Below are positions 52,218 to 60,339 of a stretch of DNA of 60,339 nucleotides, in pieces (the first letter of the stretch is position 1; every line of letters starts with the position of its first letter). The translations under genes were made by a program, and so were the position numbers. The notes beneath the pieces are model-generated. The model did no database searches. It was not told where the DNA came from and was given only the letters and a program-made list of their open reading frames with translations. The stretch covers positions 1-60,339 of the forward strand of contig NZ_ACEP01000100.1 of assembly GCF_000173975.1 (NCBI RefSeq), read 5' to 3'. This DNA is from Anaerobutyricum hallii DSM 3353. GTDB taxonomy: Bacteria; Bacillota; Clostridia; Lachnospirales; Lachnospiraceae.

Positions 52218-52829
52218 ATGGGTAGGAGAACAAAGAAAAACCCGGAAGTAACATTGGGAAGACGACAACGCAGAAGAAAAGAGCAGCGAAGAAAGAACGT
52301 GAGAGAAATTATCAGTACCATTTTATATCTTGCTATTTTATGTGCGGCGGTATATTTTATCCTTCACTATGTAGGTCAGAGAACGGTTGTACGTGGGGAT
52401 TCTATGGATACAACTTTATCTGACGGGCAGAATCTTATTATGGATAAATTATCTTACCATTTTCGAGACCCGGAGAGATATGATATTGTTATTTTTCCAG
52501 GCCCGGAAGAATACGGCGAACATCCATATTATATTAAGCGTGTGATCGGGCTGCCTGGAGAGACGGTACAGATAAAAAAAGGTAAGGTCTATATTAATGG
52601 GAAGAAGTTAAAGAGTGATATTTACGGCATTACAAAATATATTGATGAGCCGGGAATAGCAGAGGAACCGTTAGAACTAGGGAAAGATGAATATTTTTGT
52701 CTGGGGGATAATCGTCCGGTCAGCTATGACAGCCGTTATGAGGAAGTTGGACCGGTACACCGTTCAGAGATTATTGGTAAGGTGTGGATAAGAATCTGGC
52801 CTTTGACTAAGTTTGGAAAGGTTTCATAA
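52218..52829 (+). CDS. lepB: Signal peptidase I (third paralogue)
   Basis: This 203-residue protein is closely related to its upstream neighbour. It has an Arg/Lys-rich N-terminus (TLGRRQRRRKEQRRKN), a membrane helix (about 32-51), Ser62 in RGDSMDTTL, Lys107 in YYIKRVIGLPGE and LGDNRPVSYDSR. Three SPase I genes in one cluster suggest divided client ranges or dosage; the differing N-terminal charge is the most visible change. Confidence 0.93.
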   Translation: MGRRTKKNPEVTLGRRQRRRKEQRRKNVREIISTILYLAILCAAVYFILHYVGQRTVVRGDSMDTTLSDGQNLIMDKLSYHFRDPERYDIVIFPGPEEYGEHPYYIKRVIGLPGETVQIKKGKVYINGKKLKSDIYGITKYIDEPGIAEEPLELGKDEYFCLGDNRPVSYDSRYEEVGPVHRSEIIGKVWIRIWPLTKFGKVS

Positions 52830-52831
52830 AA

Positions 52832-53587
52832 ATGAAAAGCATTAGTATGATAAAAGAGGAGTTTAAAAATCTGACTCCAGAGCAGATTACTGCACAGATT
52901 GCCCTGTATCAGGAAGATGAGAGAAAGGGTGTACAGAATTTTTTACTTTCTCAGCAAAAGAAAGTAGATAAATATTATCAGGAAATAGAACGTATAGAGA
53001 ATCTGTGCCAATATGAAAAGGAATACAGTCAGTATGACTTTATCTGTGGGATTGACGAGGTAGGACGAGGTCCGTTAGCCGGTCCGGTTGTAGCAGGAGC
53101 CGTTGTTTTGCCAAAAGGCAGCCGTATTTTATATATTAATGATTCAAAGAAGCTTTCGGCAAAGAAGCGAGAGGAATTATTTGATATTATTAAAGAAGAA
53201 GCGGTATCCGTAGGCATTGGTATGGCTTCGCCAGAGCGAATTGATGAGATAAATATTTTACAGGCAACTTACGAAGCAATGCGTCAGGCAATCGCCAATC
53301 TTTCCGTAAAGCCGGAACTTTTACTTAATGATGCAGTAATGATTCCGGGAGTGGATATAAAACAGGTGCCGATTATCAAAGGAGATGCAAAGAGTATTTC
53401 TATTGGAGCGGCGAGTATTATGGCAAAGGTTTACCGAGACCATATGATGGAAGAATATGATAAAGTTTTTCCGGGATATGATTTTGCTTCGAACAAAGGA
53501 TATGGTTCTAAAGAACATATTGAGGCTTTGCACCGACTTGGTCCGTGTCCGATTCATCGATGTAGTTTTCTTAAAAATATTTTATAA
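52832..53587 (+). CDS. rnhB: Ribonuclease HII
   Basis: This enzyme cuts RNA in RNA-DNA hybrids and removes single ribonucleotides. The 251-residue chain has an N-terminal helical extension (about 1-70) and the catalytic core with CGIDEVGRGPLAGPVVAGAV (DE pair), NDSKKLSAKKREEL, LLNDAVMIPG and IIKGDAKSISIGAASIMAKV. Starts 2 bp after the lepB stop. Confidence 0.96.
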   Translation: MKSISMIKEEFKNLTPEQITAQIALYQEDERKGVQNFLLSQQKKVDKYYQEIERIENLCQYEKEYSQYDFICGIDEVGRGPLAGPVVAGAVVLPKGSRILYINDSKKLSAKKREELFDIIKEEAVSVGIGMASPERIDEINILQATYEAMRQAIANLSVKPELLLNDAVMIPGVDIKQVPIIKGDAKSISIGAASIMAKVYRDHMMEEYDKVFPGYDFASNKGYGSKEHIEALHRLGPCPIHRCSFLKNIL

Positions 53588-53606
53588 AAGAATGGAGAAG
53601 TAATCT

Positions 53607-53960
53607 GTGCGAAAGAATTCTGGAGGTGCCGCAGAAGAGGCGGCAGTCCTTTTTCTTGAGGGAAAAGGTATTCGCATACTGGAGAGAAACTTTCGAAGTT
53701 ACCACGGAGAAATTGATATTATTGCATTAGAGCAGGAGATGATTCTTGTTGTAGAAGTAAAGATGCGAAGCTATGGAGATTGCGGAACTGCAGCAGAAGC
53801 GGTTGATTTCAGAAAGCAAAAGAGAATCTGCTATACATTTAATTATTATCGAATGCAGAGGAGACTTGCAGAGAATACGGCGGTTCGTTTTGATGTGATA
53901 GAAGTAGATAAAGATTTTCGGTGTCACTGGATACAGAATGCATTTGAATTTCAAGGGTGA
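53607..53960 (+). CDS. yraN: YraN family nuclease-like protein (UPF0102)
   Basis: This 117-residue protein has the restriction-endonuclease-like pattern GAAEEAAVLFLEGKGI, NFRSYHGEIDIIAL and VVEVKMRS (D-EVK type metal site). It is commonly next to rnhB, as here. The start codon is GTG at 53607, with TGGAG 9 bp upstream. Confidence 0.9.
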   Translation: MRKNSGGAAEEAAVLFLEGKGIRILERNFRSYHGEIDIIALEQEMILVVEVKMRSYGDCGTAAEAVDFRKQKRICYTFNYYRMQRRLAENTAVRFDVIEVDKDFRCHWIQNAFEFQG

Positions 53961-53981
53961 ACAGAAAATATGGAGGAAAAC

Positions 53982-54818
53982 ATGGATTTTGTATACGCTA
54001 ATGAGAATCATTCAACAATTATAAATGAGAAAAATGGAGTGGTATTTCTTACCTTTCCCAAGCTTGTAAAGGCAGGAGTATGTCATGGTTTTTCTACAAG
54101 AATCGGTGGAGTGAGTGAGGGACATCTTTCCTCTATGAATTTATCTTTTACCCGCGGTGATGACCCGGAAAAGGTACAGGAGAATTTTCGAAGAATCGGA
54201 GCCGCGATAGGATTTGACGCAAAAGATCTGGTGTTGTCTTCTCAGATTCATGAGACAGAGATACGTAAAGTTACAGCAAAGGATAAGGGGGATGGCATTG
54301 TGAGAGAAACTGTGCCGGGAATTGATGCCCTTGTGACAGATGAAGCAGGAATCCCTATGTATACTTCTTACGCTGATTGTGTTCCACTTCTTTTTTATGA
54401 TCCGGAACATCATGTTGCAGGGCTGGCACATTCCGGCTGGCGTGGAACGGTAGCAAAAATTGGTGCGAAGTTTGTTGCATATATACAGAGAGAATATGGT
54501 AGTAAGCCAGAGAATATTATTGCGGCAATTGGACCATCTATTTGCCGAAGTTGTTATGAAGTCGGGGAAGAAGTTGCCGAAGAATTTAAACAAGTATTTT
54601 TACCAGAAGAGATTCCATTAATTATGGATGATAAGGGCAATGGTAAATATCAACTGGATTTATGGAAAGCAAATGAACTGATTCTTACACAGGCAGGCAT
54701 CCGTAAAGAAAATCTGGATATTACCGATATTTGTACCTGCTGTAATAGCGATAAGCTGTTTTCTCACCGGGCAAGTCATGGAAAAAGAGGAAATCTTGGC
54801 TGTTTTATGTGTTTATAG
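53982..54818 (+). CDS. pgeF: PgeF/YlmD-type multicopper polyphenol oxidase family protein
   Basis: This 278-residue protein has the family motifs HGFSTRIGGVSEG, SSQIHETEI, YADCVPLLFYDPEH, GLAHSGWRGTV and CTCCNSDKLFSHRASHGKRG. Family members correct misincorporated L-Ser or Gly in peptidoglycan precursors or cleave purine nucleosides. An ATG at 53970 is in frame, but GGAGG at 53972-53976 lies 5 bp before the ATG at 53982, which is therefore favoured. Confidence 0.9.
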   Translation: MDFVYANENHSTIINEKNGVVFLTFPKLVKAGVCHGFSTRIGGVSEGHLSSMNLSFTRGDDPEKVQENFRRIGAAIGFDAKDLVLSSQIHETEIRKVTAKDKGDGIVRETVPGIDALVTDEAGIPMYTSYADCVPLLFYDPEHHVAGLAHSGWRGTVAKIGAKFVAYIQREYGSKPENIIAAIGPSICRSCYEVGEEVAEEFKQVFLPEEIPLIMDDKGNGKYQLDLWKANELILTQAGIRKENLDITDICTCCNSDKLFSHRASHGKRGNLGCFMCL

Positions 54819-54822
54819 TTCG

Positions 54823-54849
54823 TTAGAGCATTTTTCAAACACGCTCTAG
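54823..54849. repeat. Family 2 short palindrome
   Basis: TTAGAGCATTTTTCAAACAC then GCTCTAG matches the 27-bp form at 39279-39305 almost base for base, 5 bp after the pgeF stop. The remaining 160 bp to the next gene show nothing recognisable. Confidence 0.8.
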
Positions 54850-55009
54850 AATAACAAAATAAAATTAATTTTCTAATGTGGCAGAAACACAAATAGGTAT
54901 AGCTGTAATTTGTTTAGAGTGATACAAAGTGAGAGAAGCAGATCGCTTGTAAAGTTTAAATGATAGCATATACGATTTATAATAGAATCTTTGTAGATGA
55001 GGAAAGAAA

Positions 55010-56344
55010 ATGAAGAAACATTTGCATAAAATCGCGTGGGTAGAGCCGGGAAGTATTGCGGAAGAACTTGGATTAGAGCCGGGAGATGCGATAGAAGAAA
55101 TTAATGGAAATGAAATAGAGGATATATTTGATTATCAGTATTATGTGGAAGATGAATACTTAGATGTTCTGATTCTCACAAAGGATGGCGAGGAGTGCGT
55201 TCTGGAGATTGAGAAGGATGAAGATGAAGATTTGGGAATTACTTTTGAATCTTCCCTTATGGACGAATATCATTCCTGCTGTAATAAGTGTATGTTCTGT
55301 TTTATTGATCAGATGCCGCCGGGAATGAGAGATACGCTGTATTTTAAAGACGATGACTCCAGGCTTTCTTTTTTACAGGGAAATTATATCACGCTCACAA
55401 ATATGAGGGATAAAGATATTGAGCGAGTAATCAAATATCACCTTTCACCAATCAACATTTCTGTTCATACGACGAATCCGGAACTTCGGTGTAAGATGCT
55501 TCATAACCGTTTTGCAGGCGATGTTTTGGATAAAATAGGACGTTTCTATGAGGCAGGTATCCGTATGAACAGTCAGGTAGTACTATGTCAGGGATTAAAT
55601 GATGAGGAAGAACTTGACCGTACTATTTCTGATCTTGGAAAGTTTATTCCACATATGGAGAGTCTGTCTGTTGTTCCGGTCGGACTTACAAAGTACAGAG
55701 AGGGACTTGCTCCATTAAAACTTTTTGGAAAAGAAGATGCAAAAAAAGTTTTAAAACAGATTCATAAATGGCAGGATTATTTTCGTGAAAATTATGGAAC
55801 AACCTTTGTTCATGCCAGTGACGAGTGGTTTATCCTTGCCGGGCAGGAATTCCCAGATGAGGCTTACTATGAAGGGTATGGACAGCTTGAAAATGGTGTG
55901 GGAATGATGCGCCTTTTGCTAGAAGAGGTAAAGGAACGTTTAGAGGAGCTTTCTGGAGATGACAGGGAGAAGACAGTATCCATTGCAACAGCAAAGCTTG
56001 CTTTCCCAACCATTGAGAAACTTGCGAGAGATGTGGAGAAAAAGTTTCCACATATAAAAGTACATGTGTACTGTATTAAGAATGAATTTTTTGGCGAACA
56101 TATCACCGTTTCCGGTCTTTTGACAGGAGGAGATATTATCGCACAGTTGAAGGATAGAGAATTAGGGGAGGAATTACTCCTTCCATGTAATGTACTGAAA
56201 GCAGATGAGGACATTTTCCTAGATGATATTTCATTAAAGGGACTTTCCGATTCTTTACAAGTTCCCGTGAATATTATACAATCAGAGGGACGAGACTTTG
56301 TAGATAAAATTATTGCAATAGAGAATGGAGGAAATTATGAGTAA
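55010..56344 (+). CDS. DUF512 radical SAM-like protein with PDZ domain
   Basis: The 444-residue chain has an N-terminal PDZ-like domain (about 5-70; [20 protein letters not shown]), a Cys cluster [14 protein letters not shown] (about 90-103) typical of radical SAM-like Fe-S proteins, and a C-terminal DUF512 domain with [10 protein letters not shown] and [10 protein letters not shown]. The function is unknown, but it is a constant neighbour of der in clostridia. TGAGGAAAG is 4 bp upstream. It overlaps the der start by 8 bp. Confidence 0.9.
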   Translation: MKKHLHKIAWVEPGSIAEELGLEPGDAIEEINGNEIEDIFDYQYYVEDEYLDVLILTKDGEECVLEIEKDEDEDLGITFESSLMDEYHSCCNKCMFCFIDQMPPGMRDTLYFKDDDSRLSFLQGNYITLTNMRDKDIERVIKYHLSPINISVHTTNPELRCKMLHNRFAGDVLDKIGRFYEAGIRMNSQVVLCQGLNDEEELDRTISDLGKFIPHMESLSVVPVGLTKYREGLAPLKLFGKEDAKKVLKQIHKWQDYFRENYGTTFVHASDEWFILAGQEFPDEAYYEGYGQLENGVGMMRLLLEEVKERLEELSGDDREKTVSIATAKLAFPTIEKLARDVEKKFPHIKVHVYCIKNEFFGEHITVSGLLTGGDIIAQLKDRELGEELLLPCNVLKADEDIFLDDISLKGLSDSLQVPVNIIQSEGRDFVDKIIAIENGGNYE

Positions 56345-57662
56345 ACCGGTTGTTGCGGTGGTAGGCCGCCCGAATGTAGGAAAATCTACGCTGTTTAATG
56401 CGTTAGCAGGAAGCAGAATTTCTATAGTAGAAGACACACCAGGAGTAACAAGAGACCGTATCTATGCGGAGGTTAGCTGGTTAGACTATCAGTTTACCCT
56501 GATTGATACCGGCGGAATCGAGCCGGAATCCGATGATATTATCATCTCACGAATGAGAGAGCAGGCAGAAACTGCAATTATGACTGCTGATGTTATTTTA
56601 TTCCTTGTGGATGTACGTCAGGGACTTGTGGATGCAGACTTTAAAGTGGCAGATATGTTACGCCGTTCTCATCGTCCAGTTGTTCTTGTTGTAAATAAGG
56701 TAGATAATTTTGATAAATTTATGCCGGATGTGTATGAATTCTATAATCTTGGACTCGGTGATCCGATTCCAGTTTCCGCACAGGGCAAGCTTGGAATTGG
56801 TGATATGCTTGATCAGGTTGTTGAAAAATTTGAAGCACCAGTACAGGAAGAAGAGGAAGAAGATGATCGTCCTAAGATTGCAGTAATCGGTAAGCCAAAT
56901 GCAGGAAAGTCTTCTATTATCAATAAACTTCTTGGAGAGGAGCGTGTGATTGTATCCCCAGTTGCAGGAACAACAAGAGATGCGATTGATACAACTGTAA
57001 AGCGCAATGGACAGGAATATGTATTTATCGATACAGCAGGACTTCGAAGAAAGAGTAAGATTAAAGAAGAATTAGAGAGATACAGTATCATCCGTACCGT
57101 TACAGCTGTAGAACGCTGTGATGTTGCTGTCTTAATTATTGATGCGACAGAAGGGATTACCGAGCAGGATGCCAAGATTGCCGGAATTGCCCATGAACGT
57201 GGAAAAGGTATGATTATCGCAGTCAATAAGTGGGACTTGGTAGAAAAAGATAACACAACAATGAAGAAGTTCACAGAAAAGATTCGTGAGAAACTTTCCT
57301 ATATGCCATATGCAGAACTTATTTTCCTTTCTGCAAAAACAGGTCAGAGACTTCCAAAATTGTTTGAAATGATTGATGCCGTAATTGAAAACTGTGCATT
57401 ACGAGTACAGACTGGTGTATTGAATGAAATTCTCACAGAGGCAATGGCTATGAAGCAGCCACCTTCAGATAAAGGTAAGCGTTTAAGAATCTACTATATT
57501 ACACAGGTTTCCGTAAAGCCACCTACATTTGTTATGTTTATTAATGAGAAGAAGCTAACGCATTTCTCTTATACAAGATACATTGAAAACCAGATTCGTA
57601 CCACTTTTGGTTTCCGTGGAACTCCGATTCATTTCATTTATCGTGAGAGAAAGGAGAAGTAA
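56337..57662 (+). CDS. der: Ribosome-associated GTPase Der (EngA)
   Basis: This tandem GTPase for 50S assembly has 441 residues with G domain 1 ([27 protein letters not shown]), an acidic linker ([10 protein letters not shown]), G domain 2 ([31 protein letters not shown]) and a C-terminal KH-like domain. The start at 56337 is set by GGAGG 5 bp upstream and lies inside the previous gene. Confidence 0.97.
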   Translation: MSKPVVAVVGRPNVGKSTLFNALAGSRISIVEDTPGVTRDRIYAEVSWLDYQFTLIDTGGIEPESDDIIISRMREQAETAIMTADVILFLVDVRQGLVDADFKVADMLRRSHRPVVLVVNKVDNFDKFMPDVYEFYNLGLGDPIPVSAQGKLGIGDMLDQVVEKFEAPVQEEEEEDDRPKIAVIGKPNAGKSSIINKLLGEERVIVSPVAGTTRDAIDTTVKRNGQEYVFIDTAGLRRKSKIKEELERYSIIRTVTAVERCDVAVLIIDATEGITEQDAKIAGIAHERGKGMIIAVNKWDLVEKDNTTMKKFTEKIREKLSYMPYAELIFLSAKTGQRLPKLFEMIDAVIENCALRVQTGVLNEILTEAMAMKQPPSDKGKRLRIYYITQVSVKPPTFVMFINEKKLTHFSYTRYIENQIRTTFGFRGTPIHFIYRERKEK

Positions 57663-58298
57663 ATGAATAACGCTGTATATTATGTACTTGTAATCGTAGC
57701 AGGCTATTTCTGTGGCTGTATTGAGAGCGGTTACCTTGTAGGAAAATTATGCGGAATGGATATCCGTGATTATGGAAGCGGTAACTCCGGTACAACAAAC
57801 GTACTTCGCGTACTTGGCAAGACCCGCGCACTCCTTACTTTCTTAGGAGATGCCTTAAAAAGTTTTATTCCAGTACTTGTAGTAAAGTTTTTACTCTGTC
57901 CGGCAGTGCCGACACTGAACGCAGACCTCATTCAGCTTGTTACAGGATTTGCTGCAGTAATGGGACATGATTATCCTGTGTTCTTAAAATTTAAGGGGGG
58001 AAAGGGAATCGCTACAACTGCTGCAGCTATGATGGCATTTGACTGGAGAATTGGTTTATGCTGTTTCATTATTTTTGTAGTTGTAACAGCAGCAACAAGA
58101 TATGTATCATTAGCATCCATCCTTTTGTCCGCAGGAATCGTAGTGGAGGTTCTCATTTTCCATCCAGGCAGATGGGACTTATTTGCGATGTGTGTGCTCT
58201 ATGCTTTCTTTGCAATCTACAGACATAGAGCGAATATTGGCAGACTTCTGTCTGGAACCGAAAGCAAGATCGGACAGAAAGTGGAAGTTAAAAAATAG
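57663..58298 (+). CDS. plsY: Acyl-phosphate glycerol-3-phosphate acyltransferase
   Basis: This membrane enzyme makes lysophosphatidate from acyl-phosphate, the first phospholipid step, linking to the fab locus at the other end of the window. The 211-residue protein has several helices and motifs GSGNSGTTNVLRVLG, GHDYPVFLKFKGGKGIATT and a C-terminal FAIYRHRANIGRLLSGTE. The start codon directly follows the der stop. Confidence 0.95.
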   Translation: MNNAVYYVLVIVAGYFCGCIESGYLVGKLCGMDIRDYGSGNSGTTNVLRVLGKTRALLTFLGDALKSFIPVLVVKFLLCPAVPTLNADLIQLVTGFAAVMGHDYPVFLKFKGGKGIATTAAAMMAFDWRIGLCCFIIFVVVTAATRYVSLASILLSAGIVVEVLIFHPGRWDLFAMCVLYAFFAIYRHRANIGRLLSGTESKIGQKVEVKK

Positions 58299-58640
58299 AA
58301 TTTGCCACAGGCAAAAGACGGAAGCTTATGTATCGTTCTGTGAGCTGACTTTGGCTGTCGAACAAAATTACTATTTAAGGTAGGAGTGCTTTGGGGCTCA
58401 GACGGATATGTTTCGCCATATAGATTCCATTATGAAACCACGCAATCTCCCGGAGAATCCTCAAATCTTCCCCCATTCTGTTTTAATTCAACCAAATCCA
58501 GCCATTGTCAGCCCCAGAAGAGACAGATACCCTATATTTGTGACCTCGGAGCAAGGTTTGAATGCGAGCGTGTAAGCGAGCATTCAAACCGCCGCGACTA
58601 AAGTCACAAATATAGGGTATCTGTCTTTTCTGGGGTGTCA
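58299..58640. repeat. Family A elements downstream of plsY
   Basis: An edge motif TTTGCCACAGGCAAA starts 2 bp after the plsY stop. The full hairpin is at 58512-58635: 33-bp arms (CCCCAGAAGAGACAGATACC, then CTATATTTGTGAC) pair with 58603-58635 with one G-U mismatch. The core is CTCGGAGCAA, inner stem GGTTTGAATG / CATTCAAACC, and GCCGCGACTAAAG: the cleanest copy in the window. Between the edge and the hairpin, 58381-58500 has ATATGTTTCGCCATATAGAT and other repeat-like decay but no ORF. Confidence 0.88.
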
Positions 58641-58754
58641 GCTCTTCTCAAATTAAACAGAAAATCTATCACTCTGCTATGATAAAGCAAATGCAGTTCT
58701 GATTCTTTTATTATGCGAAAAAATAGTATGAAAGTAGCGTAAAAAGACTATCTC

Positions 58755-58782
58755 TTGACAAATTTCACTTTGATGATAAAAT
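58755..58782 (+). promoter_or_regulatory. Promoter of the citrate-synthase-like gene
   Basis: TTGACA and TAAAAT are 16 bp apart. The leader (about 130 nt) contains a hairpin TTCAGGGC / GCCCTGAA (58838-58878) with a 25-nt loop and no U-run, ending about 40 nt before the start codon. Confidence 0.65.
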
Positions 58783-58918
58783 AGTAACGGGAATAAAATG
58801 AAATTTTTATATTTAAATTATGCAATTTGGGCAAGCGTTCAGGGCAAAAAAATTATAATTTTGAAGGAAAGCCCTGAATGATTGTTAATCTATGAATAAA
58901 AGAAATGGAGAGAGAACT

Positions 58919-60313
58919 ATGGAAATGGATAACCGCTCAGTTCGGCTGAACAAGAAATCAAATTTATTGAAATTAGATGAATATATGTACCCGCTGGTTG
59001 ATACGGATAAGCCTAATGTATTCCGTAATCTTTTCCCTTATGAGGAAGTACCAAAAATCGCGTTCAACGACAGAATTGTGCCGCATGAAATGCCGGAAGA
59101 TATCTGGATTACGGATACGACATTCCGTGATGGACAGCAGTCAAGAACACCGTATTCTACAGATCAGATTGTACATATTTACGATGCATTTCATCGTTTA
59201 GGCGGCCCGAAAGGAATTATCCGTCAGTGTGAATTTTTCTTATATAGCAAAAAGGACCGAGATGCCGTATATAAATGTATGGAAAAGGGATATAAATTTC
59301 CAGAGATTACAAGCTGGATTCGTGCAAGTAAAAAGGACTTTGAATTAGTAAAAGAAATCGGCTTAAAGGAGACAGGTATCCTTGTAAGCTGTTCTGACTA
59401 TCACATTTTCTATAAAATGAAAATGACAAGAAAGCAGGCATTAGAGCATTATTTAGGTGTTGTAAGAGAGTGTCTCGAAACAGGAATTAGTCCAAGATGT
59501 CATTTAGAGGATATCACCCGTTCAGATATTTACGGATTTGTTATTCCATTTTGCTTAGAGCTTATGAAGTTAAAAGATGAATATGGAATTCCTGTAAAAA
59601 TTCGTGCCTGTGATACAATGGGATATGGAGTAAACTTCCCAGGAGCCGTAATTCCGCGTTCCGTACCGGGAATCATTTACGGATTAAAAGAACATGCCGG
59701 AGTACCATCTGAACTTCTTGAGTGGCATGGACATAACGACTTTTATAAGGCAGTTAACAATTCCACCACAGCATGGCTTTACGGAGCATCCGCTGTAAAT
59801 AGTGCATTATTTGGAATTGGAGAACGTACTGGAAATACACCGCTTGAGGCTATGGTATTTGAGTATGCACAGCTTCGTGGAACATTAGATGGAATGGATA
59901 CAACTGTTATCACAGAACTTGCAGAATATTATGAAAAAGAAATTGGTTATCACATTCCAGAAAGAACACCGTTTGTTGGAAAGAACTTCAACGTAACAAG
60001 AGCAGGAATCCATGCAGACGGACTCCTCAAAAATGAAGAAATTTATAATATTTTTGATACAGATAAATTATTAAACCGTCCGGTACTCGTAGCAGTATCT
60101 AATACAAGCGGACTTGCCGGAATTGCTCACTGGATGAATACCTACTATCGTCTGAAGGGGGATAAAGCAGTAGATAAAAAGAGCCCTCTTGTAGAAGAAG
60201 TAAAAAAATGGGTTGACAAAGAATATGAAACTGGTCGAGTAACGGCAATTACAGATAGCGAATTAGAAAAAGTAATCAAAGAAAGCAGCGAAAAGCTGGG
60301 AATTAATTTCTGA
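58919..60313 (+). CDS. Re-citrate synthase-like enzyme (DRE-TIM family)
   Basis: This 464-residue relative of isopropylmalate and homocitrate synthases has ITDTTFRDGQQSRTPYSTDQ at the TIM-barrel start, RCHLEDITRSDIYGFV, ACDTMGYGV, the metal-binding HGHNDFYKAVNNS and GIGERTGNTPLEAM. It lacks the long regulatory domain of LeuA. Clostridia that lack Si-citrate synthase use such Re-type enzymes to make citrate for glutamate synthesis, so that is the favoured role; homocitrate synthase remains possible. GGAG is 8 bp before the ATG at 58919; an in-frame ATG at 58892 is less well placed. Confidence 0.82.
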   Translation: MEMDNRSVRLNKKSNLLKLDEYMYPLVDTDKPNVFRNLFPYEEVPKIAFNDRIVPHEMPEDIWITDTTFRDGQQSRTPYSTDQIVHIYDAFHRLGGPKGIIRQCEFFLYSKKDRDAVYKCMEKGYKFPEITSWIRASKKDFELVKEIGLKETGILVSCSDYHIFYKMKMTRKQALEHYLGVVRECLETGISPRCHLEDITRSDIYGFVIPFCLELMKLKDEYGIPVKIRACDTMGYGVNFPGAVIPRSVPGIIYGLKEHAGVPSELLEWHGHNDFYKAVNNSTTAWLYGASAVNSALFGIGERTGNTPLEAMVFEYAQLRGTLDGMDTTVITELAEYYEKEIGYHIPERTPFVGKNFNVTRAGIHADGLLKNEEIYNIFDTDKLLNRPVLVAVSNTSGLAGIAHWMNTYYRLKGDKAVDKKSPLVEEVKKWVDKEYETGRVTAITDSELEKVIKESSEKLGINF

Positions 60314-60339
60314 TTTGCCGTAGGCAAGAAGACGCCCCC
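60313..60339. repeat. Family A edge at the window end
   Basis: ATTTGCCGTAGGCAAGAAGA CG begins at the TGA stop of the citrate-synthase-like gene; the element is cut by the window edge. Confidence 0.7.

Noticed and set aside
58783-58918. T-box or other riboswitch in the citrate-synthase-like leader
   Set aside because: No T-box sequence, no terminator/antiterminator pair and no U-run; only one simple hairpin.

Overview
The window looks like chromosomal core sequence from a strictly anaerobic, low-GC Firmicute of the Lachnospiraceae (Anaerobutyricum/Roseburia-like; genus is inference). Supporting signs are FabK in place of FabI, a fused AccD-AccA carboxyltransferase, Rex, rubrerythrin, a Re-citrate-synthase-type enzyme, NAD-dependent L-lactate dehydrogenase, and TTGACA/TATAAT promoters with AGGAGG ribosome-binding sites. 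No phage, IS transposase or CRISPR array was seen.

Layout. 475-12065 is a full type II fatty-acid synthesis locus: fabH-acpP-fabK-fabD-fabG-fabF-accB-fabZ-accC-accDA, then a frameshifted nitronate-monooxygenase-like gene and a FabT-like MarR regulator. A TTTGA-TAT-TCAAA palindrome lies just after the fabH promoter. 12387-14479 is a small accessory module: M56 membrane protease, BlaI-type repressor and a 91-residue secreted peptide. 14571-31523 holds mixed housekeeping genes: an ABC-F ATPase divergent from rex, nnr, a solitary mazF, an aminotransferase, yebC, an orphan substrate-binding lipoprotein, murI, a phosphodiesterase, a pyridoxamine kinase with a radical SAM gene, ldh, PHP, a TrpR-like regulator, DUF1836 and an SPFH/zinc-ribbon protein. 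31724-35706 has pcrA, a small acidic membrane protein and a nine-tRNA array. 35928-41845 is accessory: an acyltransferase, a lipobox-bearing barnase with its barstar, DUF378, a lipoprotein, DUF5688 and an AI-2E/YtvI-type transporter. 42066-45529 has csp, a histidine phosphatase, rarA and rubrerythrin. 45924-58298 is the translation, secretion and ribosome cluster ylxM-ffh-rpsP-khpA-rimM-trmD-rplS-lepB-rbgA-lepB-lepB-rnhB-yraN-pgeF-DUF512-der-plsY. The window ends with a Re-citrate-synthase-like gene.

The most unusual signal is non-coding: three families of dispersed, gene-free repeats fill many of the intergenic gaps. Family A (about 135-290 bp) is a long hairpin with a conserved core (TATTTGTGAC, CTCCGAGG or TTTAGTCGCGGC, and an inner GGTTTGAATG/CATTCAAACC stem). 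It is clamped by long arms whose sequence differs in every copy yet stays nearly perfectly self-complementary. Many copies start with TTTGCC-n-GGCAAA at a stop codon. A second hairpin (core B) is nested inside two copies. Family 2 has 16-bp inverted ends (AGCGTGTTTGAAAAAT) and many 27-bp relics. Family 3 (134-145 bp) has TACTCTCGGAGTC-type inverted ends. Unique but self-complementary arms around a fixed core are not what simple copying of one mobile element would give, so family A is the best candidate here for something undescribed.
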